DNA from: Neisseriaceae bacterium TC5R-5
GTDB lineage: Bacteria > Pseudomonadota > Gammaproteobacteria > Burkholderiales > Chromobacteriaceae
Assembly: GCA_020830965.2 (NCBI GenBank)
Contig: JACCFC020000024.1
Coordinates: 690 to 53,167 of the forward strand
Direction: 5' to 3'
Length of the DNA: 52,478 bases
Both the position numbers and the translations under genes were made by a program. Below, one piece after another: positions 25,819-34,735 of the stretch (the stretch's first letter is position 1; each line of letters starts with the position of its first letter). The notes beneath the pieces were generated by a model. It made no database searches. It saw only the letters and a program-made list of their open reading frames with translations, and was not told the DNA's origin.

Positions 25819-25859
25819 TTGATATCCAAGGCATGACTGCAAGCAGTCACGCCAATTAA

Positions 25860-26135
25860 TCAACGGCGTCGGTTTTGTGGCGGGCGTGAGCCTGCATTTC
25901 CTCCTCCGACTGGTGCCGTTGGGTGACGGAAGTTGATGCGACCTTTAGTGAGATCATAAGGAGACATCTCTACGGTGACGCGATCACCTACCAGTACACG
26001 AATACGGTGCATTTTCATTTTGCCTGAGCCATAGGCAAGAATTTCTACATTATTATCCAGGCGTACACGGAAACGGGATTCCGGCAGCATTTCTATAACT
26101 ACACCTTCAAGTTCGATCATGTCTTCTTTAGACAT
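25860..26135 (-). CDS. infA: Translation initiation factor IF-1, isoform with basic tail
   Basis: A 91-residue OB-fold protein. Residues 1-71 match IF-1: [68 protein letters not shown] 20-residue Gly/Pro/Arg-rich extension ([17 protein letters not shown]) follows. The core, ending in INFRH, is the type of the second, stand-alone infA of betaproteobacteria rather than the copy in the ribosomal protein cluster. IF-1 binds the 30S A site during initiation. The start is set by AAAGGAA before the ATG at 26133-26135. Confidence 0.92.
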   Translation of the reverse strand: MSKEDMIELEGVVIEMLPESRFRVRLDNNVEILAYGSGKMKMHRIRVLVGDRVTVEMSPYDLTKGRINFRHPTAPVGGGNAGSRPPQNRRR

Positions 26136-26476
26136 TACGATTCCTTTCTCAAATACGAGTAGGCCAATACGTGCCGCCCTTGTTATGGGTGACAAGTGCA
26201 GGCAATGGCAATGATGCGTCCAATTGGTAACCAAGCTAGACAAGTGCCGCGAAAATATGGCACTCAGGCAAGGAAAATAGCCCGGCAATGATAAACCGCC
26301 GGGCAATCAGGAAATTTCAGCAGAAACTATTGTAATACTAAGTTATTGATTTGTCAGTAAAAACCAATAGACAGTCTGAATTCTTGCTCACTATTTAGCT
26401 GATTGTTATGCCTATTCTAGCTGGATTTTGCAGAAAAATCAGCAAAGACCTGTGTCAGTACTGCTAGCTGGAGGGC
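26136..26476. other. Gene-free region between infA and the GGDEF-EAL gene
   Basis: About 340 bp holding the infA promoter region and one GC hairpin (26280-26304). No credible ORF on either strand. Confidence 0.5.
26280..26304 (-). terminator. GC hairpin, likely terminator of the GGDEF-EAL gene
   Basis: GCCCGGC and GCCGGGC (26280-26286, 26298-26304) with an 11-nt loop; on the minus strand followed by TATTTTCC. It lies 170 bp past the stop of the minus-strand GGDEF-EAL gene. Confidence 0.5.
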
Positions 26477-29377
26477 TTAGCCGGTGCGGCCTGGGGCTGA
26501 TTGGGTGCTTTTGTTGGCTTGTAACAGACGAACAAACTCATCGACCAACATTGGTTTGGCATAAAAATAGCCTTGGCCATACTGGCAGCCGGCATCAATT
26601 AAGAATTGTCGTTGCTCATCACTTTCTATGCCTTCGGCAATCAGCTCCAATTTGAGGTTTTTGGCCAGCGAAATAATCGCTAGGCTGATGGCGGCACCAT
26701 TTTCGCTATTGGGCAGGCTGCGTATTAGTGACTGATCTATTTTCAGGGTTTGGATCGGCAGCTGTTTTAAATAAGACAGTGAGGAAGAACCGGTGCCGAA
26801 GTTATCGATTGATAGGCGGATACCGAGTGCATGCAGTTCGTTCAGAATTTTCAGGTGCGTTTCTGGATTGTGCATGATGAAGTTCTCGGTCACTTCCAGA
26901 TGAATCATGTCGGCAGGTATTTGATATTGTTGTAATGCTTGGCGCAGGATCAGATTGATTGGGGTGCGGTGTAGTTGTACCCCGGCGATATTCAGACTGA
27001 TGTGGCCGGGCATTAGCTCCTGATCCAGCCAACTGCGGATGAGTTGGCAGGCTTTCTGGATGACCCAATTACCAATGGGGATAATTTGCCCGGTTTCTTC
27101 TGCCAGCGGAATGAAGGTGACGGGACTAATCAGCCCTAAAGTGGGGTGTTGCCAGCGTAATAGGATTTCCGCGCCGACCAGTTCGCCGCTGTCTAATTGA
27201 TATTTGGGGTGCAACACCAGGTAAAGTTGCTGGTTCTCTAGTGCCAAGCGCAGTTCTTTTTCCATTTGCATACGCAAAATAGCGCGCTGGGTCAATTCTT
27301 TGGTGTAGAAGTGAAAGCAGTTTTTACCATTGGCTTTGGCCTGGTACATTGCGGTGTCGGCATTGCGTACCAGCATCTCGGCATCCTGGCCATCGCGTGG
27401 ATACATGCTGATACCGACGCTGCAGCTGATATTCATCTGTTGCTGATTAAACTGGAAAGGCTGGCTGCATGCCTGTACGACTTTTTGGGCGATGTCGATG
27501 ACGGCATGATCGACTTTCTGATTTTCCAGCAGAATGGTGAATTCATCACCGCCAAGACGACAGACGGTGTCATTGGTGCGCAAGCAGGATTTTAATCGGC
27601 TAGCCAGCTCTATCAGTAGGTCATCGCCAATATTGTGGCCGTGGGTGTCGTTGATTTGTTTGAAATTGTCCAGATCGATAAACAGCACAGCCAGGCGTTG
27701 ATGTTCGCGTTTGGCTGTTTGGATGGCATGTTCCAGTCGTGAGAAGAATAGCAGGCGATTGGGCAGACCACTGAGCGAGTCATAGTGCGCCAGTTGCGCC
27801 ATTTCGGTTTCGGATTTTTTAATCTGACTGATATCGGAAAATAGGCCGATGTAGTGGCTGACTTCACCAGCATCATCATACAGGGCGGTCAGTGTTAGCC
27901 ATTCTGGGAACACGCTGCCATCTTTACGGTGGTTCCAGACTTCTCCCTGCCAGTGTCCGGTGGTGAGTAGAGAGTGCCAGATGGTTTGATAGAAATTAGG
28001 CTCGTGCTGTTCGGCGTGTAAAATCGGTGCCGTCTGGCCGACAATTTCTTCGAGCACATAGCCGGTGATTTTAGTAAAGGCGCGATTGATATCAATGATA
28101 TGCATGGCCTTGTCGGTAATCATCACCCCCTGCATGGTGTTCTCATAGATGGCCGCTGCCTGACGCAGGCGCATTTCTTCGAGCTTGCTATCGGTGATGT
28201 CCTGAATGGTACCGGCTATGCGTTGAATGTGACCTTGCTGATCCTGTTGAATAATGCCGCACTGGCGAACGGTACGCTCACTGCCATCAGCTCTTAAAAT
28301 ACGGTGTTCAACATCAAAAGCTTGTTGAGTGAACAAAGCTTCGTGGATGGCTTGTCGCAGCATTTTCAGATCTTGTGCGTGAATAATACGTGCCAAGTTG
28401 TGGCGATTGGGTTGAAAGTTTGCCGGGTCCAGTTGAAATAGTGCATACACCTGATCCGACCAATATAGGGTTTTGTCACTTGCCAGCCATTCCCAGTTGC
28501 CGATATGGGTGAGTTGTTGCGCTTCCATCAGGCGACGGCTGCTATTGATCAGCGCCTGGTTCTGTTCTGCCAGCTCAAAGAGTGCCGCCAGGTTTTGCTG
28601 CTCGTCGGAGATTTCGGTGCAGTAGTGGCTAAACGCCTGGAGATGGCCTAGTGAACTTAGTCGGGCTGTTCTAATCTCTCGTAGCCAATGATAGTTTCCC
28701 TGTAGGTCTTTAAGACGATATTCGACTTGAAATGGCTGGTTTTGTTTGCTTTGTCGCTGGTTTTCCTGCCACTTAGCCTGGTCGTCCGGATGGATATCTT
28801 TGATCCAGCTGTGGCGTTGTATTAATCCTGGCTTGCCTTGATGCAGCTGTTGCCAGTGACGGGTGTAAATCGTGTCATTCGGTGCGGCGAAGCTGAACCA
28901 GAGTAAATTGGGTAGATTGTTGATCAGCAGATTCAGTTGTTCTTCTGATTGTTTTAATGCCAATCGTATCGCCTGATAGGCGCTATGGGGCGTGGCGGTG
29001 GTCACGGCCAGTTGGGTTTGCCTGGCGAGATGAGTACCCAGGCAATTGGCCAGTTCGTCCAAGATAGGGCTAGCACTATCCCAATTTTGTTCTCTATGGT
29101 GATTGAGCTTATTCAGATGCTGTCTAAATGTTTGGTATTCGCTGCGATTTCTTTGCTGAGATAGCAAACTTTGCTGGCTTGTGGTGCGTTGCTCTGAGCG
29201 GTAGTGTTGCCGCGCGCATTGTTGTAGCTCACCCAGCAGATGGGTCAGGCTGTGTTGAGGGGCTCCATGCAGATAGGCTTTGGCTAACTGGTTGAGTAAG
29301 TCCGCCAGATGCCGATGTTGATTATCTACTTTGGAGTGTCCAGTTTCGTAAGCGTTATTCCATTCAAAAATGGACAT
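26477..29377 (-). CDS. Hemerythrin-PAS-GGDEF-EAL cyclic-di-GMP protein
   Basis: A 966-residue cytoplasmic signalling protein. An N-terminal hemerythrin-like domain (about 1-135) starts IFEWNNAYETGHSKVDNQHR. Three PAS domains follow (about 150-270, 285-395, 405-525; for example GVMITDKAMHIIDINRAF). The GGDEF domain has the intact RLGGDEFTILLEN site and should make cyclic-di-GMP. The EAL domain is altered: GAEILLRW in place of EALLRW, and IDNFGTGSSSL in place of the metal-binding DDFGTG, while LEVTENF and AEGIE are kept, so phosphodiesterase activity is doubtful. In the hemerythrin part DNQH and HYRSE are present but the usual HxxxH and final HxxxxD are not evident, so iron binding may be lost. 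AGGGGA precedes the ATG. Confidence 0.9.
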   Translation of the reverse strand: MSIFEWNNAYETGHSKVDNQHRHLADLLNQLAKAYLHGAPQHSLTHLLGELQQCARQHYRSEQRTTSQQSLLSQQRNRSEYQTFRQHLNKLNHHREQNWDSASPILDELANCLGTHLARQTQLAVTTATPHSAYQAIRLALKQSEEQLNLLINNLPNLLWFSFAAPNDTIYTRHWQQLHQGKPGLIQRHSWIKDIHPDDQAKWQENQRQSKQNQPFQVEYRLKDLQGNYHWLREIRTARLSSLGHLQAFSHYCTEISDEQQNLAALFELAEQNQALINSSRRLMEAQQLTHIGNWEWLASDKTLYWSDQVYALFQLDPANFQPNRHNLARIIHAQDLKMLRQAIHEALFTQQAFDVEHRILRADGSERTVRQCGIIQQDQQGHIQRIAGTIQDITDSKLEEMRLRQAAAIYENTMQGVMITDKAMHIIDINRAFTKITGYVLEEIVGQTAPILHAEQHEPNFYQTIWHSLLTTGHWQGEVWNHRKDGSVFPEWLTLTALYDDAGEVSHYIGLFSDISQIKKSETEMAQLAHYDSLSGLPNRLLFFSRLEHAIQTAKREHQRLAVLFIDLDNFKQINDTHGHNIGDDLLIELASRLKSCLRTNDTVCRLGGDEFTILLENQKVDHAVIDIAQKVVQACSQPFQFNQQQMNISCSVGISMYPRDGQDAEMLVRNADTAMYQAKANGKNCFHFYTKELTQRAILRMQMEKELRLALENQQLYLVLHPKYQLDSGELVGAEILLRWQHPTLGLISPVTFIPLAEETGQIIPIGNWVIQKACQLIRSWLDQELMPGHISLNIAGVQLHRTPINLILRQALQQYQIPADMIHLEVTENFIMHNPETHLKILNELHALGIRLSIDNFGTGSSSLSYLKQLPIQTLKIDQSLIRSLPNSENGAAISLAIISLAKNLKLELIAEGIESDEQRQFLIDAGCQYGQGYFYAKPMLVDEFVRLLQANKSTQSAPGRTG

Positions 29378-29633
29378 GCGCTAGCTTCCCCTAGGTTTGC
29401 CAGCCAGGCTGGTGATAGATTCATTGGTATTCATGCCGGTAAGGCTACTGGTGCGCGTAGCTGCCGAGCAGGCTCTTGTTGCTACGGATTCCTTCTCGCT
29501 GATCCCATTAGCAATATAGACGAAGTCCAGCAAACCATACTGAGCGATGTTGTGCTGGCCTATGCTGCGTCTTATCCTCATTAATTGTTAGGCGGCTATT
29601 GCCAAAAGACCAAACCATTTGTTTGAGTTCGCG

Positions 29634-31088
29634 TTATTTAGCTTGCTGGGAATGGCTCAGTAAAGTGCTGGCCAGTTGGCCGACGCGCATTAATGCATAT
29701 TGATAGTGTTCATTCAGTGGATAACAGCAGGATAGGCGTAAGGCATTGCTGTAGCGGCCATCTGGTGAGCATAAAGAGCCAGGCATGATGCTGATTTTTT
29801 CAGCCAGCGCAGCGTGGAACAGCTCTATGGCTTTAAGCGGTTCTGGTAGTTCCACCCAGATCAAAAAACCACCAACAGGTACGGTGGCGCAGGTCCCTGC
29901 CGGGAAGTGGCGTGCGATCAGGCCGCGCACTTGGTCGACCTGGCTGGCATAGTGGCGGTTGAGGGTGCGCAGATGATGATCGTAGCCGCCGGTTTCTAGA
30001 AACGCCCCGACAGTTTCTGCTAATACCATGGGTTCGGCGCCGGAAGAACTGAATTTGAGCTTGCGTACCGTGTTGGCGAAGCGGCCTGCTTGCAGCCAGC
30101 CAAGCCGAAAATCGGGTGCCAGTGTTTTACTGTAGCTCGAGCAAATCATTACCCAACCATCTTCATCAAAGGCCTTAACGGCGGGAGCCAGGCTATCGCC
30201 ATATTGCAGCTCGGCATAGATTGCGTCCTCAATCAGCGGAACTTGATACTGCGTCATTAATCTGGCCAGCCGTTGTTTGGCTGCCAGTGGTATGGTGCAG
30301 CCAAGCGGATTGTGTATGGTGGGCATCGCAATCAGCGCCTGAATATGTTTTTCGGCCAGTAATACTTCGACGGCGTCCAGTGATAAGCCGGTGTTGGGGT
30401 CGGTGGGAATGGCAACGGTGTTCAGGCCCAGGCTGGCCAGCATGGGGAGTAGATTGAAGTAAGTAGGGGATTCTATCCCCGCGCTATCTCCGGGTCGTGT
30501 CACTGCCCGCAGAGCCAGTTGTATCGCTTCCATGCACCCATGAGTCAAGATGATGTCCTGCGCCTGCAGGTTCATGCCCAGATCCAGGCCGCGCCGGGCG
30601 ATCTGAGTGCGCAGCTTTAACGAGCCTGGCGGTAGCGCATAAGTGCTGATCATATCGGGTTGACGCCGCAAAATCTGTCCCATTAAGCGCGCCAGTTTAT
30701 GGCTGGGATAGAAATCGGTACCACGCGGGCAGGCCAGGGCCAAATCGATAAAGTCTTGCTGCTGCTGTGTGGCTAAAACGGTGCTGATCAAATCCAGCAC
30801 TACCGGCTGGGTGGGCGTGGCCTGCTGGTCGTGGTCGACGACCTGGGCTACCGGTGCTGGCAAACGCGAGCGCACATAATAGCCGGATTGCGGACGAGCC
30901 TGGATTAGGCCTTGGTCTTCCAGGAGACGATAGGCGGCCAGCACGGTGTTCAGGCTGAGCTGATAGTTTTGTGCGCTACGTCTGACGGATGGCAGCTTGG
31001 CACCAGAAGGCAATGTACCGCGTTTTATCGCTGCTGCCAGTTCATCGGCCAGTTGCTGATAAAGGGTGCCGCTAAGAGTAGGGTTCAT
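29634..31088 (-). CDS. MocR-type regulator (GntR wing-helix fused to aminotransferase)
   Basis: A 484-residue fusion. The GntR DNA-binding domain (about 1-75) includes LYQQLADELAAAIKRGTLPS and SVRRSAQNYQLSLNTVLAAY. The rest is a fold-type I aminotransferase domain with TIHNPLGCTIPLA, EDAIYAELQYG and the PLP lysine in SSYSKTLAPDFRLGW. MocR proteins sense PLP or an amino acid and regulate neighbouring genes. It diverges from a LysE-type exporter with a repeat-rich operator between them, so it probably controls that exporter and itself. Confidence 0.93.
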   Translation of the reverse strand: MNPTLSGTLYQQLADELAAAIKRGTLPSGAKLPSVRRSAQNYQLSLNTVLAAYRLLEDQGLIQARPQSGYYVRSRLPAPVAQVVDHDQQATPTQPVVLDLISTVLATQQQQDFIDLALACPRGTDFYPSHKLARLMGQILRRQPDMISTYALPPGSLKLRTQIARRGLDLGMNLQAQDIILTHGCMEAIQLALRAVTRPGDSAGIESPTYFNLLPMLASLGLNTVAIPTDPNTGLSLDAVEVLLAEKHIQALIAMPTIHNPLGCTIPLAAKQRLARLMTQYQVPLIEDAIYAELQYGDSLAPAVKAFDEDGWVMICSSYSKTLAPDFRLGWLQAGRFANTVRKLKFSSSGAEPMVLAETVGAFLETGGYDHHLRTLNRHYASQVDQVRGLIARHFPAGTCATVPVGGFLIWVELPEPLKAIELFHAALAEKISIMPGSLCSPDGRYSNALRLSCCYPLNEHYQYALMRVGQLASTLLSHSQQAK

Positions 31089-31120
31089 TGCTGAAGATTG
31101 CCTTGATAAAGGGGATGGGC

Positions 31121-31210
31121 ACAGTCACAGTATTTAAGATAAAGATAGGTGACAGTTGCTAATCATGATGAACTGTAACTGTAAAAACAATAAATTTCTG
31201 TCACTGTTAC
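31121..31210. promoter_or_regulatory. Repeated ACTGT operator between mocR-type gene and lysE-type gene
   Basis: Four clusters of ACTGT boxes occur in the divergent intergenic region: ACAGTCACAGT (31121-31131), GTGACAGTT (31149-31157), AACTGTAACTGT (31171-31182) and CTGTCACTGTTAC (31198-31210). Paired boxes are 6 bp apart, on both strands. Such repeats are the usual layout of MocR binding regions; the assignment to this regulator is inferred. Confidence 0.6.
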
Positions 31211-31291
31211 CTTAGGCGAACAAGCTCTAGCATAGCTATTTATCGGAGGTGCTTAGCACTTGTTTTGATTTTGCTATCGGGAGTATCTGCG

Positions 31292-31915
31292 TTGCCTGAA
31301 TTTGCATTGTTATCTTATGTGGTGGTAATGACGATCACCCCTGGCCCAAATAATCTGATGTTGACCGCATCTGGTGTCAATTTTGGTTTTCGTCGTACGA
31401 TTCCGCACTTATTGGGGATTAGTCTGGGTGTGGCTGTGCTGGTGTTTTGTGTCGCCAACCTGCTGACTTTGATACTGGGTGGCTTGCACAGTATCCGCTT
31501 GCCGTTGGCGCTATTAGGTTGTGGTTATCTGCTGTATTTATCGTGGAAAACCATCCGTGCTGGTCGGCCTGGTCAGCGTGAGGTCAATCAGCCACTCAGC
31601 CTGATAGGCGCTGCCTTGTTTCAATGGGTAAACCCTAAAGCATGGGTGATGGCGCTGAATGCCGGTATTTTATTTATGCCGGCCAATACAGGTCAGTCGT
31701 GGCTGGCGGCGGTAGTCATTGCGCTGACATTTCTTGTGCTTGGCTTGCCTTGTATCTGCGTGTGGGCGTGGACGGGGGAACGGTTACGGCGATGGTTGGG
31801 CAGTGAGCGCGCCTTATTGTGCTTCAATCTGCTGATGGGGGGGCTGATGGCGTTAACCGCGCTCTGGTTGTTATGGGATGAGCTGGCAATCTATTTTATT
31901 GCAAAGCATGTCTAG
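31292..31915 (+). CDS. LysE/RhtB-family amino acid exporter
   Basis: A 207-residue inner-membrane protein with about six hydrophobic segments. The N-terminal VVVMTITPGPNNLMLTASGV is the family signature, and FQWVNPKAWVMALNAG is the second conserved block. LysE/RhtB proteins expel amino acids or analogues by proton exchange. The TTG at 31292 is preferred because GGGAG precedes it and the protein then starts like its relatives; a TTG at 31265 would add nine residues. Control by the divergent MocR protein is likely. Confidence 0.85.
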   Translation: MPEFALLSYVVVMTITPGPNNLMLTASGVNFGFRRTIPHLLGISLGVAVLVFCVANLLTLILGGLHSIRLPLALLGCGYLLYLSWKTIRAGRPGQREVNQPLSLIGAALFQWVNPKAWVMALNAGILFMPANTGQSWLAAVVIALTFLVLGLPCICVWAWTGERLRRWLGSERALLCFNLLMGGLMALTALWLLWDELAIYFIAKHV

Positions 31916-31921
31916 ATCAAA

Positions 31922-31950
31922 CAACAGCAGCCCCTTAGCGGCTGCTGTTG
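31922..31950. terminator. Bidirectional intrinsic terminator
   Basis: CAACAGCAGCC (31922-31932) and GGCTGCTGTTG (31940-31950), perfect 11-bp stem with 7-nt loop, between the convergent exporter and bfr genes. On the minus strand it is followed by TTTGATC. Confidence 0.8.
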
Positions 31951-31969
31951 TGATAACTACTAAAATGTT

Positions 31970-32437
31970 TTACATCTGGCTTTGTATATAGTTACTCAGG
32001 CCGGTCAGTTCGATCAGGCGCAGTTGCTGTTCCAGCCAGTGGGCATGGTCATTCTCGGTTTCTTCTAGTAATACCATCAGTTCATCGCGAGTCACGTAGT
32101 CCTGCACACTTTCGCAGTAGGCAATGACCTCTTTGAGTACGCGCGCAACGCGATACTCGACGTCCAGGTCGCTGGTCAGCATGCTTTTTACATCGTGACC
32201 TACGATAATCGGTACTCGGCTGGCAACATCGGGCTTGCCGCCCAGAAACAAGATACGGGCAATTAATACCCGCGCATGCGACAACTCGTCTTCACGCTCG
32301 TGGTCAATACGGGTAAATAGTTTGGATAGACCCCAATCCTTATACATCTCGGCATGGATAAAGTACTGATCGGCGGCAGAGAGTTCTTCCGCTACTAATT
32401 GATTCAGTAATTCAATAACTTTAGGGTGACCTTGCAT
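31970..32437 (-). CDS. bfr: Bacterioferritin-like subunit lacking the haem methionine
   Basis: A 155-residue four-helix ferritin. Ferroxidase-centre residues are present: Glu in LVAEELSAADQYF, Glu and His in EREDELSHARVL, Glu in LDVEYRVA and Glu/His in LEETENDHAHW. The haem-binding Met52, normally in DEMKHA, reads Leu (DELSHA). The subunit therefore probably oxidises iron but does not bind haem between subunits by itself, like one of the two Bfr types of Neisseria, which co-assemble. No second bfr gene is in the window. It stores iron in the cytoplasm and stands beside feoB-feoA, which import ferrous iron. Confidence 0.9.
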   Translation of the reverse strand: MQGHPKVIELLNQLVAEELSAADQYFIHAEMYKDWGLSKLFTRIDHEREDELSHARVLIARILFLGGKPDVASRVPIIVGHDVKSMLTSDLDVEYRVARVLKEVIAYCESVQDYVTRDELMVLLEETENDHAHWLEQQLRLIELTGLSNYIQSQM

Positions 32438-32488
32438 AAGTATTCCGTTCTGATTGGGAAAGAGGGTTGCAACAACGCAGCTGCTATT

Positions 32489-34267
32489 CTAAGCGCTTAT
32501 TCCCCAGAGGTGCATTCCTTGATAGAAGGCAAAAGACAATAACCAGGCCAGCGCCACCGACCAAGCCACCGATAAGGAGGTAAAAGCCCAGCTTTTAGAT
32601 TCGCGGTGCATGACCGCTACTGTAGACAGGCAGGGCACATATACCAAGGTGAAAATCAGAAAACTCATGGCCGATATCCAGTCCAGATGGTGTACTAGCA
32701 TATCGGCCAGACCCGCCTCAGACACACCATAAATCACCGCTAGGCTACCAAGCAGAATTTCTTTGGCAATAAAGCCGAATAATAAGGCGACTGCCAATTC
32801 CTGGTGAATGCCGATCGGGTCCAGTACTGGTGCCATCCATTGACCGATGGCGACTGCCAATGTCCTATCGGCACCTGCCGGGATGTGGGTGAGCAGCCAC
32901 ACCAACACCACGCCCAGCAGAATAAATGTAGATGCCAGCCGCAAGAAGGCGCGTACTTCGGAAACCGCTCGGGTTAGCATATGGGCGCCGCCCGGCAGGC
33001 GATAAGGCGGCACCTCTAGTAGAAACGCCTCATTAGCGTGGTAGCGATGTTTAAACACCCAGGCGGTGAAGATGGCGACGGCAAAGGTCATCAGATACAG
33101 GGCGGTTAACACCCACGGTGCTTGTTGTGCGGTAAATAGAATGCCGGAAAAAAAAACGGCGACTTGTAAACGAGCCGAACACAGTGAAAACGGAATCACC
33201 AGCATGGTTAACAAACGCTGGCTGCGTTCTCGCATGACGCGGGTTCCCATAATGGCGGGGACATTGCAGCCAAAGCCCATCAGCTGCATGACAAAGCCGC
33301 GACCATCCAGCCCTAGGCGTGACATCATGGCATCGGTCAGATAGGCCACACGAGCCAGATAGCCACTATCTTCTACCATCGCCATCAGGATAAAAAACAC
33401 AAACAAAATAGGGGCAAAGGTAAGCACGGTGCTGACACCTTGCCACACGCCGTCCAGCAACAGGCTTTGTATTATTGTCGGCAAGGGGCTAAACAGTGGC
33501 TCCAGTGCATGCAGTTTGATCCAGTCCATGCCAGCACTCATTCCATCCTGTAATGGTGTGCCAATCTGGTAGGTGATATTAAATAATAAAGTCATACAGA
33601 TAAAAAATAAGGGCAGGCCTAACCAGGGGTGCATCAGCCAATGGTCAAGTTTTTCGGTCATGCCCGATGGCAGCATTGCAGGCAAAGACCAATTACCGCT
33701 CAATTTCTGTGTGGCTTCCGTCAGCGCGCGGGTGGTGTCTGGTATGGTATTCAGATCCGCCTGAACAGCAATATGCTTGCTGGCGGCCAGACGATTTAAA
33801 CCAGCCATCAGTTGTGACCAGCCCTCCATGTGTTTGGCAGAGACTAGGCTGACCGGTGTGCCTAGTTGCGCGGCTAAACCGGCAGGATCAAGTTTAATGC
33901 CTAGCAAGCGGGCCTCATCGGCCATGTTCAACACGATATGACAAGGCAGGCCGCTGGCCAGAATCTGAATAGCAAGCGGTAGCTGTCTGTCTAACTGACC
34001 GGCGTTCATCACCAATAAGGCACCATCAAAGGCCGTGGTTTGTAATACGTCGCGCACAACGGCTTCATCATCAGAGTAAGCGGTCAAATCATTGATGCCG
34101 GGTAAATCCACCAACTCCACCATATGGCCGCCCAATAATAGCTTGGCACTGCATAAGTCGATGGTTAATCCGGGCCAGTTGCCCACTCTTTGTGACATGC
34201 CGGTCAGGCGATTGAAGAGGGTGGATTTGCCGGTATTGGGCAAGCCGATTAGCGCAAAACGTTTCAT
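32489..34267 (-). CDS. feoB: Ferrous iron transporter FeoB (short form)
   Basis: A 592-residue inner-membrane protein importing Fe2+. The N-terminal G domain has G1 GLPNTGKSTLFNRLTG, G2 GNWPGLTID, G3 DLPGIND, G4 NMADEA and G5 VSAKH. A helical spacer leads to the membrane part, with Gate-type segments such as VFFILMAMVEDSGYLARVAY and GFGCNVPAIMGTRVM. It is shorter than E. coli FeoB (773), with a short C-terminal end and no FeoC neighbour, a form known in other bacteria. The start ATG overlaps the feoA stop by ATGA. Confidence 0.95.
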   Translation of the reverse strand: MKRFALIGLPNTGKSTLFNRLTGMSQRVGNWPGLTIDLCSAKLLLGGHMVELVDLPGINDLTAYSDDEAVVRDVLQTTAFDGALLVMNAGQLDRQLPLAIQILASGLPCHIVLNMADEARLLGIKLDPAGLAAQLGTPVSLVSAKHMEGWSQLMAGLNRLAASKHIAVQADLNTIPDTTRALTEATQKLSGNWSLPAMLPSGMTEKLDHWLMHPWLGLPLFFICMTLLFNITYQIGTPLQDGMSAGMDWIKLHALEPLFSPLPTIIQSLLLDGVWQGVSTVLTFAPILFVFFILMAMVEDSGYLARVAYLTDAMMSRLGLDGRGFVMQLMGFGCNVPAIMGTRVMRERSQRLLTMLVIPFSLCSARLQVAVFFSGILFTAQQAPWVLTALYLMTFAVAIFTAWVFKHRYHANEAFLLEVPPYRLPGGAHMLTRAVSEVRAFLRLASTFILLGVVLVWLLTHIPAGADRTLAVAIGQWMAPVLDPIGIHQELAVALLFGFIAKEILLGSLAVIYGVSEAGLADMLVHHLDWISAMSFLIFTLVYVPCLSTVAVMHRESKSWAFTSLSVAWSVALAWLLSFAFYQGMHLWGISA

Positions 34268-34494
34268 GCTAGCGTCCTCACCAACACACGGCTAGCCAGG
34301 CTGCGGCGTATTAGAAAACGGGTGGCCCCGATTTCCAATAATAAAGGCCCGCCGAACGGCGCGCCTTGACGCAGATAGAAGTGACGGCCAGGTACCAGAC
34401 CAAATGCGGCGAATCGCCGGTAAGCCTCATCGCTCATTTCCAGTTGTTCCACTATGCCGTGGCAACCGATAGGGAAGACATCTAAACCACGCAT
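34264..34494 (-). CDS. feoA: Ferrous iron transport accessory protein FeoA
   Basis: A 76-residue SH3-like protein: FPIGCHGIVEQL, FAAFGLVPGRHFYLRQGAPF, LLLEIGATRFLIRRSLA. FeoA is a cytoplasmic partner of FeoB. The ATG at 34492-34494 follows TTGGAT; a TTG at 34506 in frame would add four residues. A Fur-like site lies just upstream. Confidence 0.9.
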   Translation of the reverse strand: MRGLDVFPIGCHGIVEQLEMSDEAYRRFAAFGLVPGRHFYLRQGAPFGGPLLLEIGATRFLIRRSLASRVLVRTLA

Positions 34495-34509
34495 CACATT
34501 ATCCAAAGA

Positions 34510-34524
34510 TGAGAACGATTTGCA
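34510..34524 (-). promoter_or_regulatory. Possible Fur box upstream of feoA
   Basis: TGAGAACGATTTGCA agrees with the 7-1-7 Fur consensus (TGATAAT-n-ATTATCA) at 10 of 14 positions and is 16 bp before the feoA start. Iron repression of feoAB by Fur is typical; the match here is moderate. Confidence 0.5.
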
Positions 34525-34735
34525 TTATGTGAAAGGCGAGTACATTTGTCACCAAAAATTCGAATGAGTCTGTCTTGATAATATTCGGAAAATATCGCTA
34601 TCAGGCTGCTAGATCAGGGCGTCAGCATTTTGGTGAAAAACTATTAAGAGCCGCTGAGTGGCAGAGTGAACAGGTCTGTGTAGAAGGTGTGTGCAGAGGC
34701 TCGTCGCTGTTATTGTTGGCGACATGACCATCCGT

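Noticed and set aside
29381-29581. 66-codon minus-strand ORF just before the GGDEF-EAL gene, and an overlapping 91-codon plus-strand ORF
   Set aside because: Neither resembles a known protein; the minus one is in the leader of the GGDEF-EAL gene and lacks a ribosome binding site.
34645-34655. TAAGAGCCGCT, matching the left terminus of the palindromic repeat
   Set aside because: The match stops after 11 bases and no right terminus with a TNA flank is found nearby; a relic is possible but unsupported.
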